From Synergistaceae bacterium (GTDB lineage Bacteria; Synergistota; Synergistia; Synergistales; Aminobacteriaceae): a DNA stretch of 15,179 nt. The stretch covers positions 1-15,179 of the forward strand of contig JALHFZ010000051.1 of NCBI GenBank assembly GCA_022837505.1, in the 5' to 3' direction. The stretch's first letter is position 1, and every line of letters starts with the position of its first letter. The notes beneath the pieces are model-generated. The model made no database searches and had not been told where the DNA came from. It saw only the letters and a list, made by a program, of their open reading frames with translations. Below are positions 6,626 through 13,167 of the stretch, piece after piece. A program made the position numbers and the translations under genes.

Positions 6626-7899
6626 GGGAGGACGGACGCTCCGGAGAGCTCTTCGAGGGTGGAGAAGAAGGCGGGGTAGGAGATCCCCACGCACTCGGGG
6701 TCCTCGATTTCCACGGGGGACGAGGCGGCCAGCCCCGCGACGGAGAGGGCCATGGCGATCCGGTGGTCCCCGAAAGCTGACACCCTTCCTCCCGTCAGCT
6801 TCGACGGCCCGGCGATCCGGAGGCCGTCCTCCAGTTCCGTGATCTTCACCCCCAGGGCGGAGAGCCCCTTCGCCATGGCGAGAATCCGGTCGCACTCCTT
6901 GAATCGGAGCTCCATGGCGCCCCGGATCTCGGTGACCCCCTCGGCCATGGCGGCCGCCACGGCGAGGACGGGCAGTTCGTCGATGAGCAGGGGGATCTCC
7001 TCCCCCGAGACCTCTGTTCCCCGAAGGCGGCTCGAATGGACCGTCAGGGTCCCCGTGGGTTCCCCTCCCCGAAGGCCGGTCTTCTCAACGGTGAAGGTGA
7101 GCCCCATCCGCTCGAGGACCTGAAGCAGCCCGGTGCGGGTGGGGTTGAGGCCGACCCCCGGCAGGGTGACGGAGGAATCGGGAAGGATGGCCGCGGCGAT
7201 GATCCAGAAGGCCGCGGAGGAGAAGTCGCCGGGGATGGTCCATTCCCCTCCCCGGGGTTTTTTCGAGGGGGCGATGGTGATGGACCGGCCGTCGAGGTAG
7301 AGGGGGATGCCGAGATGGGCGAGCATGCGTTCGGTGTGATCTCTGGTGGGAAGGGGCTCGATAACGGTGGTGGGTTCATCGGCGGAAAGGCCGGCAAGAA
7401 GGAGGGCGGTCTTCACCTGGGCGCTCGCGGTCTCGAGGGAATGGGTCGCCCCGGTGAGGGAAGAGCCGGAGACCTCAAGGGGAAGGGCAGTTCCGGAGAT
7501 ACGGGCTCCCATGGCCCGGAGGGGTTTCACCACCCGCATCATGGGGCGCTTCGACAGAAACTGGTCTCCGGCGAGGATGGCGGTGACCCCCTTTGTTCCG
7601 GCGAGGAGGCCGCAGAGGGTGCGGGCGGTGGTGCCGGAATTTCCCGCGTCGAGAGGTCCCGCGGGGGAACTGAACCCGGAGGACGCTATGGAAAGGGTGG
7701 TTCCCGAGAGGGAGACGGACGCCCCCAGCTGCTCAAGACAGGTGAGGGTGGAGGCGCAGTCCGCACCGCCGCAGAAATTATGGACCCTGACCCCTTCGGT
7801 CGAAAGGGCTCCCAGGAGGGCCGCCCTGTGGGAGATGGATTTGTCGCCGGGAAGGTGGACCGTCCCCTGAATTTTTTTTGCTGGAGTAATTTTCTTCAT
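6622..7899 (-). CDS. aroA: 3-phosphoshikimate 1-carboxyvinyltransferase (EPSP synthase), class II type
   Basis: Adds the enolpyruvyl group of PEP to shikimate-3-phosphate. The 425 residues show LPGDKSISHRA (16-26), LDAGNSGTTART (83-94), SAQVK (159-163), RDHTE (186-190), NPTR (252-255), LIDELPVLA (305-313), KECDRI and FGDHRIAMAL. Overall it resembles the Bacillus subtilis enzyme. The combination GDK, SAQxK, RxHxE and NxTR is the published signature of class II EPSP synthases, the group that tolerates glyphosate. ATG at 7899 is preferred: AAGGGAG lies about 10 nt upstream and the product starts KKITPAKKIQG as in relatives. The open frame extends further upstream but crosses the terminator and leader. 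This is the first structural gene of the operon, only about 35 nt after a strong terminator. Confidence 0.96.
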   Translation of the reverse strand: MKKITPAKKIQGTVHLPGDKSISHRAALLGALSTEGVRVHNFCGGADCASTLTCLEQLGASVSLSGTTLSIASSGFSSPAGPLDAGNSGTTARTLCGLLAGTKGVTAILAGDQFLSKRPMMRVVKPLRAMGARISGTALPLEVSGSSLTGATHSLETASAQVKTALLLAGLSADEPTTVIEPLPTRDHTERMLAHLGIPLYLDGRSITIAPSKKPRGGEWTIPGDFSSAAFWIIAAAILPDSSVTLPGVGLNPTRTGLLQVLERMGLTFTVEKTGLRGGEPTGTLTVHSSRLRGTEVSGEEIPLLIDELPVLAVAAAMAEGVTEIRGAMELRFKECDRILAMAKGLSALGVKITELEDGLRIAGPSKLTGGRVSAFGDHRIAMALSVAGLAASSPVEIEDPECVGISYPAFFSTLEELSGASVLP

Positions 7900-7924
7900 T
7901 GCCTTCACGCTCCCTTTCGAATGG

Positions 7925-7973
7925 AAAATAAAAAAAAGACCGGATCTCGGCTGGAATCCGAGATCCGGTCTTT
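7925..7973 (-). terminator. Intrinsic terminator in the aroA leader (candidate attenuator)
   Basis: A perfect 16-bp stem lies at 7935-7950 and 7958-7973 with a 7-nt loop. In the minus-strand RNA it reads AAAGACCGGATCTCGG, ATTCCAG, CCGAGATCCGGTCTTT and runs directly into more T residues (7934 to about 7925). It sits between the leader promoter and aroA. No + strand gene upstream needs it, so it must act on the aro transcript. A T-rich stretch on the + side means it could work both ways. Confidence 0.9.
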
Positions 7974-8005
7974 GCTTTTTTGAGATTTTTCGCCCCGGGA
8001 GGGGC

Positions 8006-8078
8006 TTTTGTTCTGGTGAGAGCCCTCTATCCCCCGGCGGTATACGAAGCAAGCCGTCTATCGGTTTCCAGAACAAAA
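8006..8078 (-). repeat. 11-bp inverted repeat in the aro leader RNA
   Basis: TTTTGTTCTGG (8006-8016) and CCAGAACAAAA (8068-8078) are perfectly complementary, 51 nt apart. In the leader RNA they can form an 11-bp stem that encloses the end and stop codon of the leader ORF. The lower arm directly abuts a second small hairpin, GCCCC-TCCC-GGGGC (8005-7992). The upper arm overlaps a segment (8062-8071) that matches the terminator loop region (7951-7960) in 9 of 10 antiparallel pairs, offering an alternative fold. Confidence 0.75.
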
Positions 8079-8161
8079 TTGACCAGGGGATAATAATAAT
8101 ATCCCTGGCCGCTGCTAAAGGCGAATTCGTAAAAACAGGAGGCGTTCGCTCTGGAAATCAT
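8027..8161 (-). CDS. Candidate Phe/Tyr-rich leader peptide of the aroA-aroC-aroK operon
   Basis: A 44-residue ORF sits at the start of the aro leader RNA. Ten of its residues are aromatic (4 Phe, 6 Tyr), including CFYEFAF early on and four consecutive TAT Tyr codons at 8090-8101; Trp is absent. ATG at 8161 has GAAAGGAG 12-13 nt upstream, a somewhat long spacing. The same frame stays open back to an ATG at 8245, giving 72 residues, but that start has no ribosome binding site and lies upstream of the promoter boxes. The stop is followed within about 55 nt by an intrinsic terminator and then aroA. This layout matches leader peptides that control aromatic operons by ribosome stalling. I do not recognise it as a known protein. 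It could also be an unrelated small protein. Confidence 0.55.
   Translation of the reverse strand: MISRANASCFYEFAFSSGQGYYYYPLVNFVLETDRRLASYTAGG
8081..8110 (-). promoter_or_regulatory. Hairpin presenting the Tyr codons of the leader ORF
   Basis: In the leader RNA, GGCCAGGGAT pairs with ATCCCCTGGTC (one bulged C, one G-U pair), leaving the TAT codon run in the loop. A ribosome translating or stalled at these codons would open the hairpin and change downstream folding. Confidence 0.5.
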
Positions 8162-8198
8162 GAAATAGACCTGCTCCTTTCGTTCAAAGTTGAAAAGG

Positions 8199-8227
8199 AC
8201 AATACTCCCTTTCTTTTTTCCTGTCAA
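8199..8227 (-). promoter_or_regulatory. Promoter of the aro leader / aroA-aroC-aroK operon
   Basis: On the minus strand TTGACA (8227-8222) is followed after exactly 17 nt by TATTGT (8204-8199). This is a perfect -35 box with a 4-of-6 -10 box at ideal spacing. The predicted start near 8192 places the leader ORF ribosome binding site about 10 nt into the RNA. No other promoter is seen between here and aroA. Confidence 0.7.
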
Positions 8228-8275
8228 GGGGGAAAATTTAATCATTTAAAATAACATGACGGGGACTTATGAATG

Positions 8276-8304
8276 TTTCCCCCCTTCGGGAGAGGGGCTA
8301 TACT
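8276..8304 (+). promoter_or_regulatory. Possible promoter of the macrodomain gene
   Basis: TATACT (8299-8304) is a good -10 box 33 nt before the start codon. The region 17 nt upstream (TTTCCC) is a poor -35 match. It would be divergent from the aro leader promoter. Confidence 0.3.
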
Positions 8305-8336
8305 TAACCGGCAGGGTGCGAAAGGAGGAGGAAAAA

Positions 8337-8873
8337 ATGGAAGGGAGAATTCACGGCGTTGCCGTGGAATGCGTCACAGGAGACATAGCCCATCAGCGGG
8401 ATGTGGATGCGGTGGTCAACGCAGCAAACGCCGCCCTCCTGCCCGGCGGAGGAGTGGCGGGGGCGATCCACCGGGCAGCCGGCCCCGGCCTCGCGGAGGA
8501 GTGCCGCCCTCTCGCCCCGATCCGTCCCGGAGAGGCGGTAATCACCGGAGGGCACAATCTGCCGAACCAATACGTCATCCACTGCCTCGGTCCGGTCTAT
8601 GGAAGGGATCACCCCGAGGCGGAGCTTTTGGCCGACTGCTACCGCAACGCCCTCCGCCTGGCGGAGGAAGAGGAGATCTCCTCCATTGCCTTCCCCGCCA
8701 TCTCTGCGGGGATATTCGGCTACCCCCTGGAGGAGGCGGCCCGGGTGGCCCTGAAGACGGTGCTGGAGGAGATCCCGAAGCTCTCCTCGGTGAAGCGCAT
8801 CCGGTTTGTCCTCTTCTCGGCAAAGACTCTCGCAGTCTTCGAGAAAGTTCTCGGCGAGCCCATGATCAGGTGA
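8337..8873 (+). CDS. Macrodomain protein (ADP-ribose / O-acetyl-ADP-ribose hydrolase family)
   Basis: A single macrodomain of 178 residues. It carries VTGDI, VDAVVNAANAALLPGGGVAG (23-42, with the paired Asn and the Gly-rich loop of MacroD/YmdB-type enzymes), AIHRAAGPGL, YVIHCLGPVYG and the phosphate loop AFPAISAGIFGYPLEEAA. Members bind ADP-ribose and many remove it from proteins or deacetylate O-acetyl-ADP-ribose. ATG at 8337 has AAAGGAGGAGG 5-6 nt upstream; an in-frame ATG at 8256 lacks any such site and is rejected. It is divergent from the aro leader and convergent with the M20 gene (18 nt apart). No ADP-ribosyltransferase partner is visible, so its target is unknown. Confidence 0.92.
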   Translation: MEGRIHGVAVECVTGDIAHQRDVDAVVNAANAALLPGGGVAGAIHRAAGPGLAEECRPLAPIRPGEAVITGGHNLPNQYVIHCLGPVYGRDHPEAELLADCYRNALRLAEEEEISSIAFPAISAGIFGYPLEEAARVALKTVLEEIPKLSSVKRIRFVLFSAKTLAVFEKVLGEPMIR

Positions 8874-8891
8874 CCTTCCGTGTCCCCTCTT

Positions 8892-10070
8892 TTACTGCCA
8901 GGAAAGGGCGAATCGTGTCATCACGGCTGCCCCTATCCACAGGACATCCTCGTTGACGTCGAATTTCGGATGGTGGTGGGGGTAGTCCCGGTCGTCTCCG
9001 TAGGTTGCCGGAAGGAAGAAGAAGGAGCCGGGGACCTTTTCCAGGAAGAAGGCCATATCCTCACCCCCCATGGTGGGTTCCTCCACCTCCCGGACTTTCT
9101 CCTCTCCGAGAACGTCCTCCATGGCGGCCTTCATCTTCTCGGTCATCCCCTTGTCGTTGATGACAGGGGGAGGGCCGTAGGTGAAGTCCACCGTGGCGGT
9201 TCCCCGAAGGACTTTGGCAGTGTCCTCGCAGATCCGGGTGACCCGCTCTGTCAGGTGCGCCCGGACTTCCGGGGAGAAGGAGCGGAAGGTGCCGCCGATG
9301 GTGCATTCCGATGGGATGATGTTCCGCATGGTGCCCCCAGAGATGGTCCCCACGGTGACCACCGCTGAATCGAGGGGGCTCGTCTCCCGGCTCACTATCT
9401 GCTGGAGGAGGTTCACCGCCTGGCAGGCCATGGCCACGGGGTCGACCGTGAGGTGAGGGGTCGCTCCGTGTCCTCCCCGGCCGTGGAAGGTGACGGTGAA
9501 CCAGTCCGATGCGGCCATGAGGGCTCCGAAGCGGTACCCTGCCTCCCCTGAGCGGAACCCCTTCCAGAGGCTCCCGGTGTGAAGGCCGATGATGCCGTCG
9601 AGGGCGGGGTTCTCGAGAACGCCGTCCTCTATCATGGCGGGTGCTCCCCTGCCGTCCTCCTCCGCCGGCTGGAAGATGAGCTTCACCGTGCCGGAAAGTT
9701 CCTCCCGGAGGCCGAGCAAAAGCTTCGCCGTCCCCAGGAGGATGGCCGCATGGGCGTCGTGCCCGCAGGAATGCATGTTGCCGTTCGTCGACGCGAAGGG
9801 AAGGCCCGTATCTTCCGTCATATTCAGGCCGTCGTAATCGGCCCGGATACCGAGCACCTTTCCGGGCTTCTTGCCCCTGATGTGGGCGACGATCCCCCGC
9901 CGTCCCTCTCCGTAAAGAATTTCATCTACGCCCAGAGCCTGAAGCTCTTCGAGGATGAACTTCTCGGTCTTCGGGGTATTCAGGCCGATCTCGGGGATCT
10001 GGTGAAGGGCCCGCCTCCACCGGACTATCTGGCCGTTCATCTCCTGTGCTTTTTTCTTCAGGTCAATCAC
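8892..10070 (-). CDS. M20D-family amidohydrolase / peptidase (hippurate hydrolase-like)
   Basis: A cytoplasmic metal-dependent hydrolase that cleaves N-acyl or peptide-type amide bonds, in the family of HipO, aminoacylases and IAA-amino-acid hydrolases. It shows RRALHQIPEIG near the N-terminus, the metal-binding HSCGHDAH (Cys102 and His104), FQPAEED with the catalytic Glu, GLHTG, the dimerisation-domain motif GRGGHGATPH, MGGEDMAFF and a C-terminal HHHPKFD. The usual RADMDALP motif reads RADYDGLN here. The first ATG (10079) has its AAAGGGAG directly adjacent with no spacer, so the GTG at 10070, 9 nt from that site, is preferred; this gives 392 residues. It is transcribed divergently from methionine gamma-lyase. 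Exact substrate is unknown; amino-acid release from N-acyl amino acids or peptides fits the surroundings. Confidence 0.9.
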   Translation of the reverse strand: MIDLKKKAQEMNGQIVRWRRALHQIPEIGLNTPKTEKFILEELQALGVDEILYGEGRRGIVAHIRGKKPGKVLGIRADYDGLNMTEDTGLPFASTNGNMHSCGHDAHAAILLGTAKLLLGLREELSGTVKLIFQPAEEDGRGAPAMIEDGVLENPALDGIIGLHTGSLWKGFRSGEAGYRFGALMAASDWFTVTFHGRGGHGATPHLTVDPVAMACQAVNLLQQIVSRETSPLDSAVVTVGTISGGTMRNIIPSECTIGGTFRSFSPEVRAHLTERVTRICEDTAKVLRGTATVDFTYGPPPVINDKGMTEKMKAAMEDVLGEEKVREVEEPTMGGEDMAFFLEKVPGSFFFLPATYGDDRDYPHHHPKFDVNEDVLWIGAAVMTRFALSWQ

Positions 10071-10119
10071 GGAAACCATCTCCCTTTGCTCCGAAAAATA
10101 TGGAAGCTCAACGGGATGG

Positions 10120-10147
10120 ATGATATCATGGACGAATCCTATTTCAA
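10120..10147 (-). promoter_or_regulatory. Promoter of the M20 amidohydrolase gene
   Basis: On the minus strand TTGAAA (10147-10142), a 16-nt spacer and TATCAT (10125-10120) preceded by TGA (extended -10) form a good match, about 50 nt before the GTG start. The -10 box lies in a perfect palindrome ATGATATCAT (10120-10129) that could also bind a regulator. Confidence 0.55.
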
Positions 10148-10228
10148 AATATCCCCGGGCAAGGCCCCTACTTCAGACAGGCAGAGAGTGCCGAATCACC
10201 ATGCAACCATATAAAGGGAGGAAAGAAA

Positions 10229-11407
10229 ATGACACACAGATTCGATACGCAATGCGTTCACTGCGGGACCCATCCGGATCCCCAGACCGGGGCCCTGTCC
10301 ACGCCCATCTACCAGACGTCCACCTTTGCCTTTAAAAATGCAGATGAGGGAGCGCGGCGGTTCAAGGGGGAGGAGAAGGGGTACATCTACACCCGTCTCG
10401 GCAATCCGAATTTCACCGCCGTGGAAGACAAGATTGCCTGTCTCGAGGGAGGGGAAGCCGCCGCCGTGGCCGCCTCCGGCATGGGGGCCATCGCCTCGGT
10501 TCTCTGGACGGCCCTCTCCTCGGGGGATCATGTCCTCGCCGCAAAAACTCTGTACGGCTGCACCCATTCCCTGCTCAACCACCAGTTCCCCCGGTTCGGC
10601 ATCGAGACCACCTTCATGGATCTCACCGATCTTTCCGCCGTCAGGGCGGCGATGAAGCCCAACACCAGGGTTATCTACTGCGAATCCATCTCGAACCCCA
10701 CCATGGCTATTGCGGATATCGCCGGCCTGGCGGAGATCGCCCGGGAAAAGAATGCCCTTCTCGTTGTGGACAATACCTACTGCTCCCCCGTGGTGACCCG
10801 TCCTCTGGAACTGGGCGCCCACGTGGTGGTCCACTCCGCCACGAAATACCTCAACGGCCACGGAGACGTCATCGCCGGGGTCGCCGTGGGAAGTGCTGAG
10901 TTCATCGGAAGAGTCAAAATGGAAGGGCTGAAAGATCTCACCGGCGCCACCCTCTCCCCCTTCGACGCCTACCTCCTGCTCAGGGGAATGAAGACCCTCC
11001 ATCTTCGGGTTCCCCGCCACTGCGAGAATGCCCTGAAGGTGGCCCGCTTCCTTGAAGGGCGCCCGGAGGTGGCCGAGGTGCGGTACCCCGGTCTTGACGG
11101 TTTCCCCCAGAAGGAACTGGCGGACCGGCAGATGAAGTACTACGGCGCCATGATCGCCATGGAGCTTACGGGAGGGTATGAGGCGGGGAAGAAGTTCATC
11201 GAGTCCACCCGGCTCTGGACCCTTGCGGTAAGCCTCGGCGACGCCGAATCCCTCATTCAGCATCCGGCGTCCATGACCCACTCGGCCCTCTGCGATGAAG
11301 AGCAGGCGGCGGCGGGGATCTCCAAGGGGCTGATCCGCATGTCCGTCGGGCTTGAAGACCCCGACGATCTCATCGACGACCTGAAGGAGGCCTTCGCCGC
11401 CCTTTGA
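10229..11407 (+). CDS. megL: Methionine gamma-lyase (Cys/Met-metabolism PLP enzyme)
   Basis: A PLP enzyme of the trans-sulfuration family, 392 residues. It begins with the family pattern CGTHPDPQTGALSTPIYQTS, followed by YIYTRLGNPN. Tyr109 and Cys111 (LYGCTHSL) match the active-site Tyr and Cys that mark methionine gamma-lyase rather than cystathionine lyases. The PLP lysine is Lys206 (HSATKYLNGHGDVIAG), and SLGDAESLIQHPASMTHS is the usual C-terminal signature. The expected reaction turns methionine into methanethiol, 2-oxobutyrate and ammonia, a useful step for amino-acid fermentation. ATG at 10229 has AAAGGGAGG 6-7 nt upstream. No terminator follows it. O-acetylhomoserine sulfhydrylase or cystathionine gamma-lyase are less likely alternatives. 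Confidence 0.9.
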   Translation: MTHRFDTQCVHCGTHPDPQTGALSTPIYQTSTFAFKNADEGARRFKGEEKGYIYTRLGNPNFTAVEDKIACLEGGEAAAVAASGMGAIASVLWTALSSGDHVLAAKTLYGCTHSLLNHQFPRFGIETTFMDLTDLSAVRAAMKPNTRVIYCESISNPTMAIADIAGLAEIAREKNALLVVDNTYCSPVVTRPLELGAHVVVHSATKYLNGHGDVIAGVAVGSAEFIGRVKMEGLKDLTGATLSPFDAYLLLRGMKTLHLRVPRHCENALKVARFLEGRPEVAEVRYPGLDGFPQKELADRQMKYYGAMIAMELTGGYEAGKKFIESTRLWTLAVSLGDAESLIQHPASMTHSALCDEEQAAAGISKGLIRMSVGLEDPDDLIDDLKEAFAAL

Positions 11408-11433
11408 GCTCCTCTGTGCAGCAGCTTCCGTCC

Positions 11434-11463
11434 TTGACAGCCTGCCGGCTTTGACGGTACTCT
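11434..11463 (+). promoter_or_regulatory. Possible promoter of the B3/B4 gene
   Basis: A perfect TTGACA (11434-11439) is followed after 18 nt by TACTCT (11458-11463), a weak -10 box. The position, 49 nt before the start codon, is suitable. Confidence 0.45.
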
Positions 11464-11487
11464 GGCAATTGCCGGGAAATCCGGCAA
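11464..11487 (+). repeat. Overlapping palindromes in the 5' region of the B3/B4 gene
   Basis: GGCAATTGCC (11464-11473) is a perfect 10-bp palindrome. It overlaps a hairpin TTGCCGG-GAAAT-CCGGCAA (11469-11487). They sit at or just after the expected transcription start. The T-run comes 16 nt later, so this is not a terminator. An operator or an mRNA hairpin is possible. Confidence 0.4.
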
Positions 11488-11511
11488 GATTCAGGGACGG
11501 AGGCATTTTTT

Positions 11512-12228
11512 ATGAAGGATATCTTCTACACTATTTCAGACGAAGTCTTCTCTTCTTTTCCCGAATATGTCCGGGGGGTGGTCGTGCTCCGGGACGGGCG
11601 GAACGGACCTTCTCCCGATGAGCTGGTCGCCCTGCTGCGGGACGCCGAGGCATCCCTCAGGAAGACCCTGGGGGAGGGCAACCCGGCGGAGCATCCCCGC
11701 ATAGCCTCTTGGCGGGAGGCCTTCCGAAAGACGGGCGTGAAGCCCGCGGAGTTCCGCTCCTCCATCGAGGCCATGGCCAGAAGAGTGGTGAAGGGGCAGC
11801 AGATCCCCTCCATCAACGCCCTGGTGGATATCGGCAACGTCATCTCCCTCCGGCATATCATCCCCGCCGGAGGGCATTCCCTCGACGACGTGACGGAGGA
11901 CCTCACCCTCAGGCCCGCCACGGGGGAGGAGACCTTCGTCCCCTTCGGCGGAGGAGGGGAGACGGAACACCCCCTGCCGGGGGAGATCATCTTCGCGGAG
12001 GGTAAGGTGGTGCTCACCAGGCGGTGGAGCTGGCGGCAGGGGGAACGCACCCTCACCCTGCCCGAGACGAAGTCGATCGAGTTCAACCTGGACGGCCTCC
12101 CCCCCGTGGACGCCCCCCTCGTGGAGGAAATCTGCATGGAAGTGAGGGAACTGGCGGAGCGCTTCTGCGGCGGAACCACCCGCCATGAGCTTCTCACGGC
12201 GGAGAACCGGCGGATGAAGCTGTCATAG
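11512..12228 (+). CDS. Stand-alone B3/B4 domain protein (PheRS-beta editing-domain homologue)
   Basis: A 238-residue protein of the family in which the B3/B4 domain of the phenylalanyl-tRNA synthetase beta subunit occurs alone. Recognisable parts are WREAFRKTGVKPAEFRSSIE, then RRVVKGQQIPSINALVDIGN and VISLRHIIPAGGHSLDD, then AEGKVVLTRRWSWRQGERT with ETKSIEFNLDGL. In PheRS this domain clears mischarged Tyr-tRNA(Phe). The free-standing versions may act on tRNA or free aminoacyl compounds, but their job is not settled. ATG at 11512 has GGAGG 8 nt upstream. Flanking genes are unrelated in function unless the tRNA theme with CsaA is real. Family call is from motif memory. Confidence 0.8.
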   Translation: MKDIFYTISDEVFSSFPEYVRGVVVLRDGRNGPSPDELVALLRDAEASLRKTLGEGNPAEHPRIASWREAFRKTGVKPAEFRSSIEAMARRVVKGQQIPSINALVDIGNVISLRHIIPAGGHSLDDVTEDLTLRPATGEETFVPFGGGGETEHPLPGEIIFAEGKVVLTRRWSWRQGERTLTLPETKSIEFNLDGLPPVDAPLVEEICMEVRELAERFCGGTTRHELLTAENRRMKLS

Positions 12229-12450
12229 ACGGAAGCTGTTGATGAAAATCCTGTCGCCACCACTGAGAAGAAAGGCTGCCGGCCGGTAGAAAAAGTGACG
12301 GCCGCTACCTCTCTTTACGATAGTGACGGAAATAAACAGAGTGAATAATAAAAGATTCTTGGGGATAACACTGTTGTCCTGAGTGGGCTGTATATGCGTC
12401 GCGCCTGCCGGGAGTTTTTAAGGCAGTTATTTTGGACAGGAGTGTTCTTC

Positions 12451-13098
12451 GTGATCAAATGCACCGCAAGAATAATCAACCTTGTGTTCGGCCTTTTCCT
12501 GTATGCTCTGGGAGCAGCCGTAACGATGAAGGCAAACCTGGGATACGCACCCTGGGATGTCTTTCACCAGGGAATAGCCCAGACTATAGGGATGAGCATA
12601 GGAAGGGTCAGCATCCTCGCAGGCCTTGTGATATGTGTGCTGGCCATACTCCTCGGGGAGAAATTCGGGATAGGGACCATCCTGAACATGCTCCTGATCG
12701 GCCTTTTTCTGGACTGGATACTCCAGATGGATGCGCTGCCCAGGATGGAAAATTTTTTCTCCGGCCTTTTGATGATGGCAGCAGGTCTTTTTATAATAGC
12801 CTTGGGTTCCTATTTTTATATCAACGCCGGCTTCGGCGCCGGTCCCAGGGATAGCCTGATGGTCGCAGTGAAGAGGAAAACCGGCCTTGCCGCGGGGATT
12901 TCCAGGACCGTGATTGAGGGATCAGCCGTTCTCATAGGGTGGCTGCTTGGCGGACCTTTAGGGCTTGGGACGGTGATTGCCGCATTCGGTATCGGTTTGT
13001 GCATCCAGATAGTCTTTTCCCTCTTCAGGTTTGATCCAACCCGGGTCCGTCATGAAACAGCGGGCACAACCTTTCAGAAGCTCAAATCCAGTTTCTGA
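12451..13098 (+). CDS. YczE/YitT-type integral membrane protein
   Basis: A 215-residue protein with about five or six hydrophobic segments: near 8-27, 50-72, 76-96, 106-128 and a long stretch near 150-193. The loop between the first two segments carries MKANLGYAPWDVFHQGIAQT, and a second half repeats the theme with INAGFGAGPRDSLMVA, the two-repeat pattern of the YczE/YyaS family. These membrane proteins have no settled function; some are proposed transporters. GTG at 12451 has AGGAG 8 nt upstream. An in-frame ATG at 12394 adds 19 residues but has no ribosome binding site. The 222 nt before it show no clear gene, terminator or strong promoter. Base composition is more AT-rich than in the neighbours, which could mark a transferred gene. 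Confidence 0.8.
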   Translation: MIKCTARIINLVFGLFLYALGAAVTMKANLGYAPWDVFHQGIAQTIGMSIGRVSILAGLVICVLAILLGEKFGIGTILNMLLIGLFLDWILQMDALPRMENFFSGLLMMAAGLFIIALGSYFYINAGFGAGPRDSLMVAVKRKTGLAAGISRTVIEGSAVLIGWLLGGPLGLGTVIAAFGIGLCIQIVFSLFRFDPTRVRHETAGTTFQKLKSSF

Positions 13099-13167
13099 GG
13101 TTTTTTCACCTTTTCCAGGTCGCCTGAGGGGATATTGAAAGTCGGGAAAAAGATATTTCAGTACAGC

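Noticed and set aside
7900..8240. T-box riboswitch upstream of aroA
   Set aside because: No AGGGTGGNACCGCG-type T-box sequence is found before the terminator, so a tRNA-sensing T-box is not supported.
8027..8245. 72-codon version of the aro leader ORF starting at 8245
   Set aside because: It has no ribosome binding site and begins upstream of the best promoter; the start at 8161 has a ribosome binding site inside the predicted transcript.
8256..8336. Earlier in-frame ATG for the macrodomain gene
   Set aside because: No ribosome binding site, and the extra 27 residues do not look like the family; the ATG at 8337 has a strong site.
10077..10079. ATG start for the M20 amidohydrolase
   Set aside because: The only ribosome binding site touches this ATG with no spacer; the GTG 9 nt further on is properly spaced.
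10196..11506. A 436-codon open frame opposite methionine gamma-lyase
   Set aside because: Low-complexity Gly/His-rich translation antisense to a well-conserved PLP enzyme; no ribosome binding site or motif.
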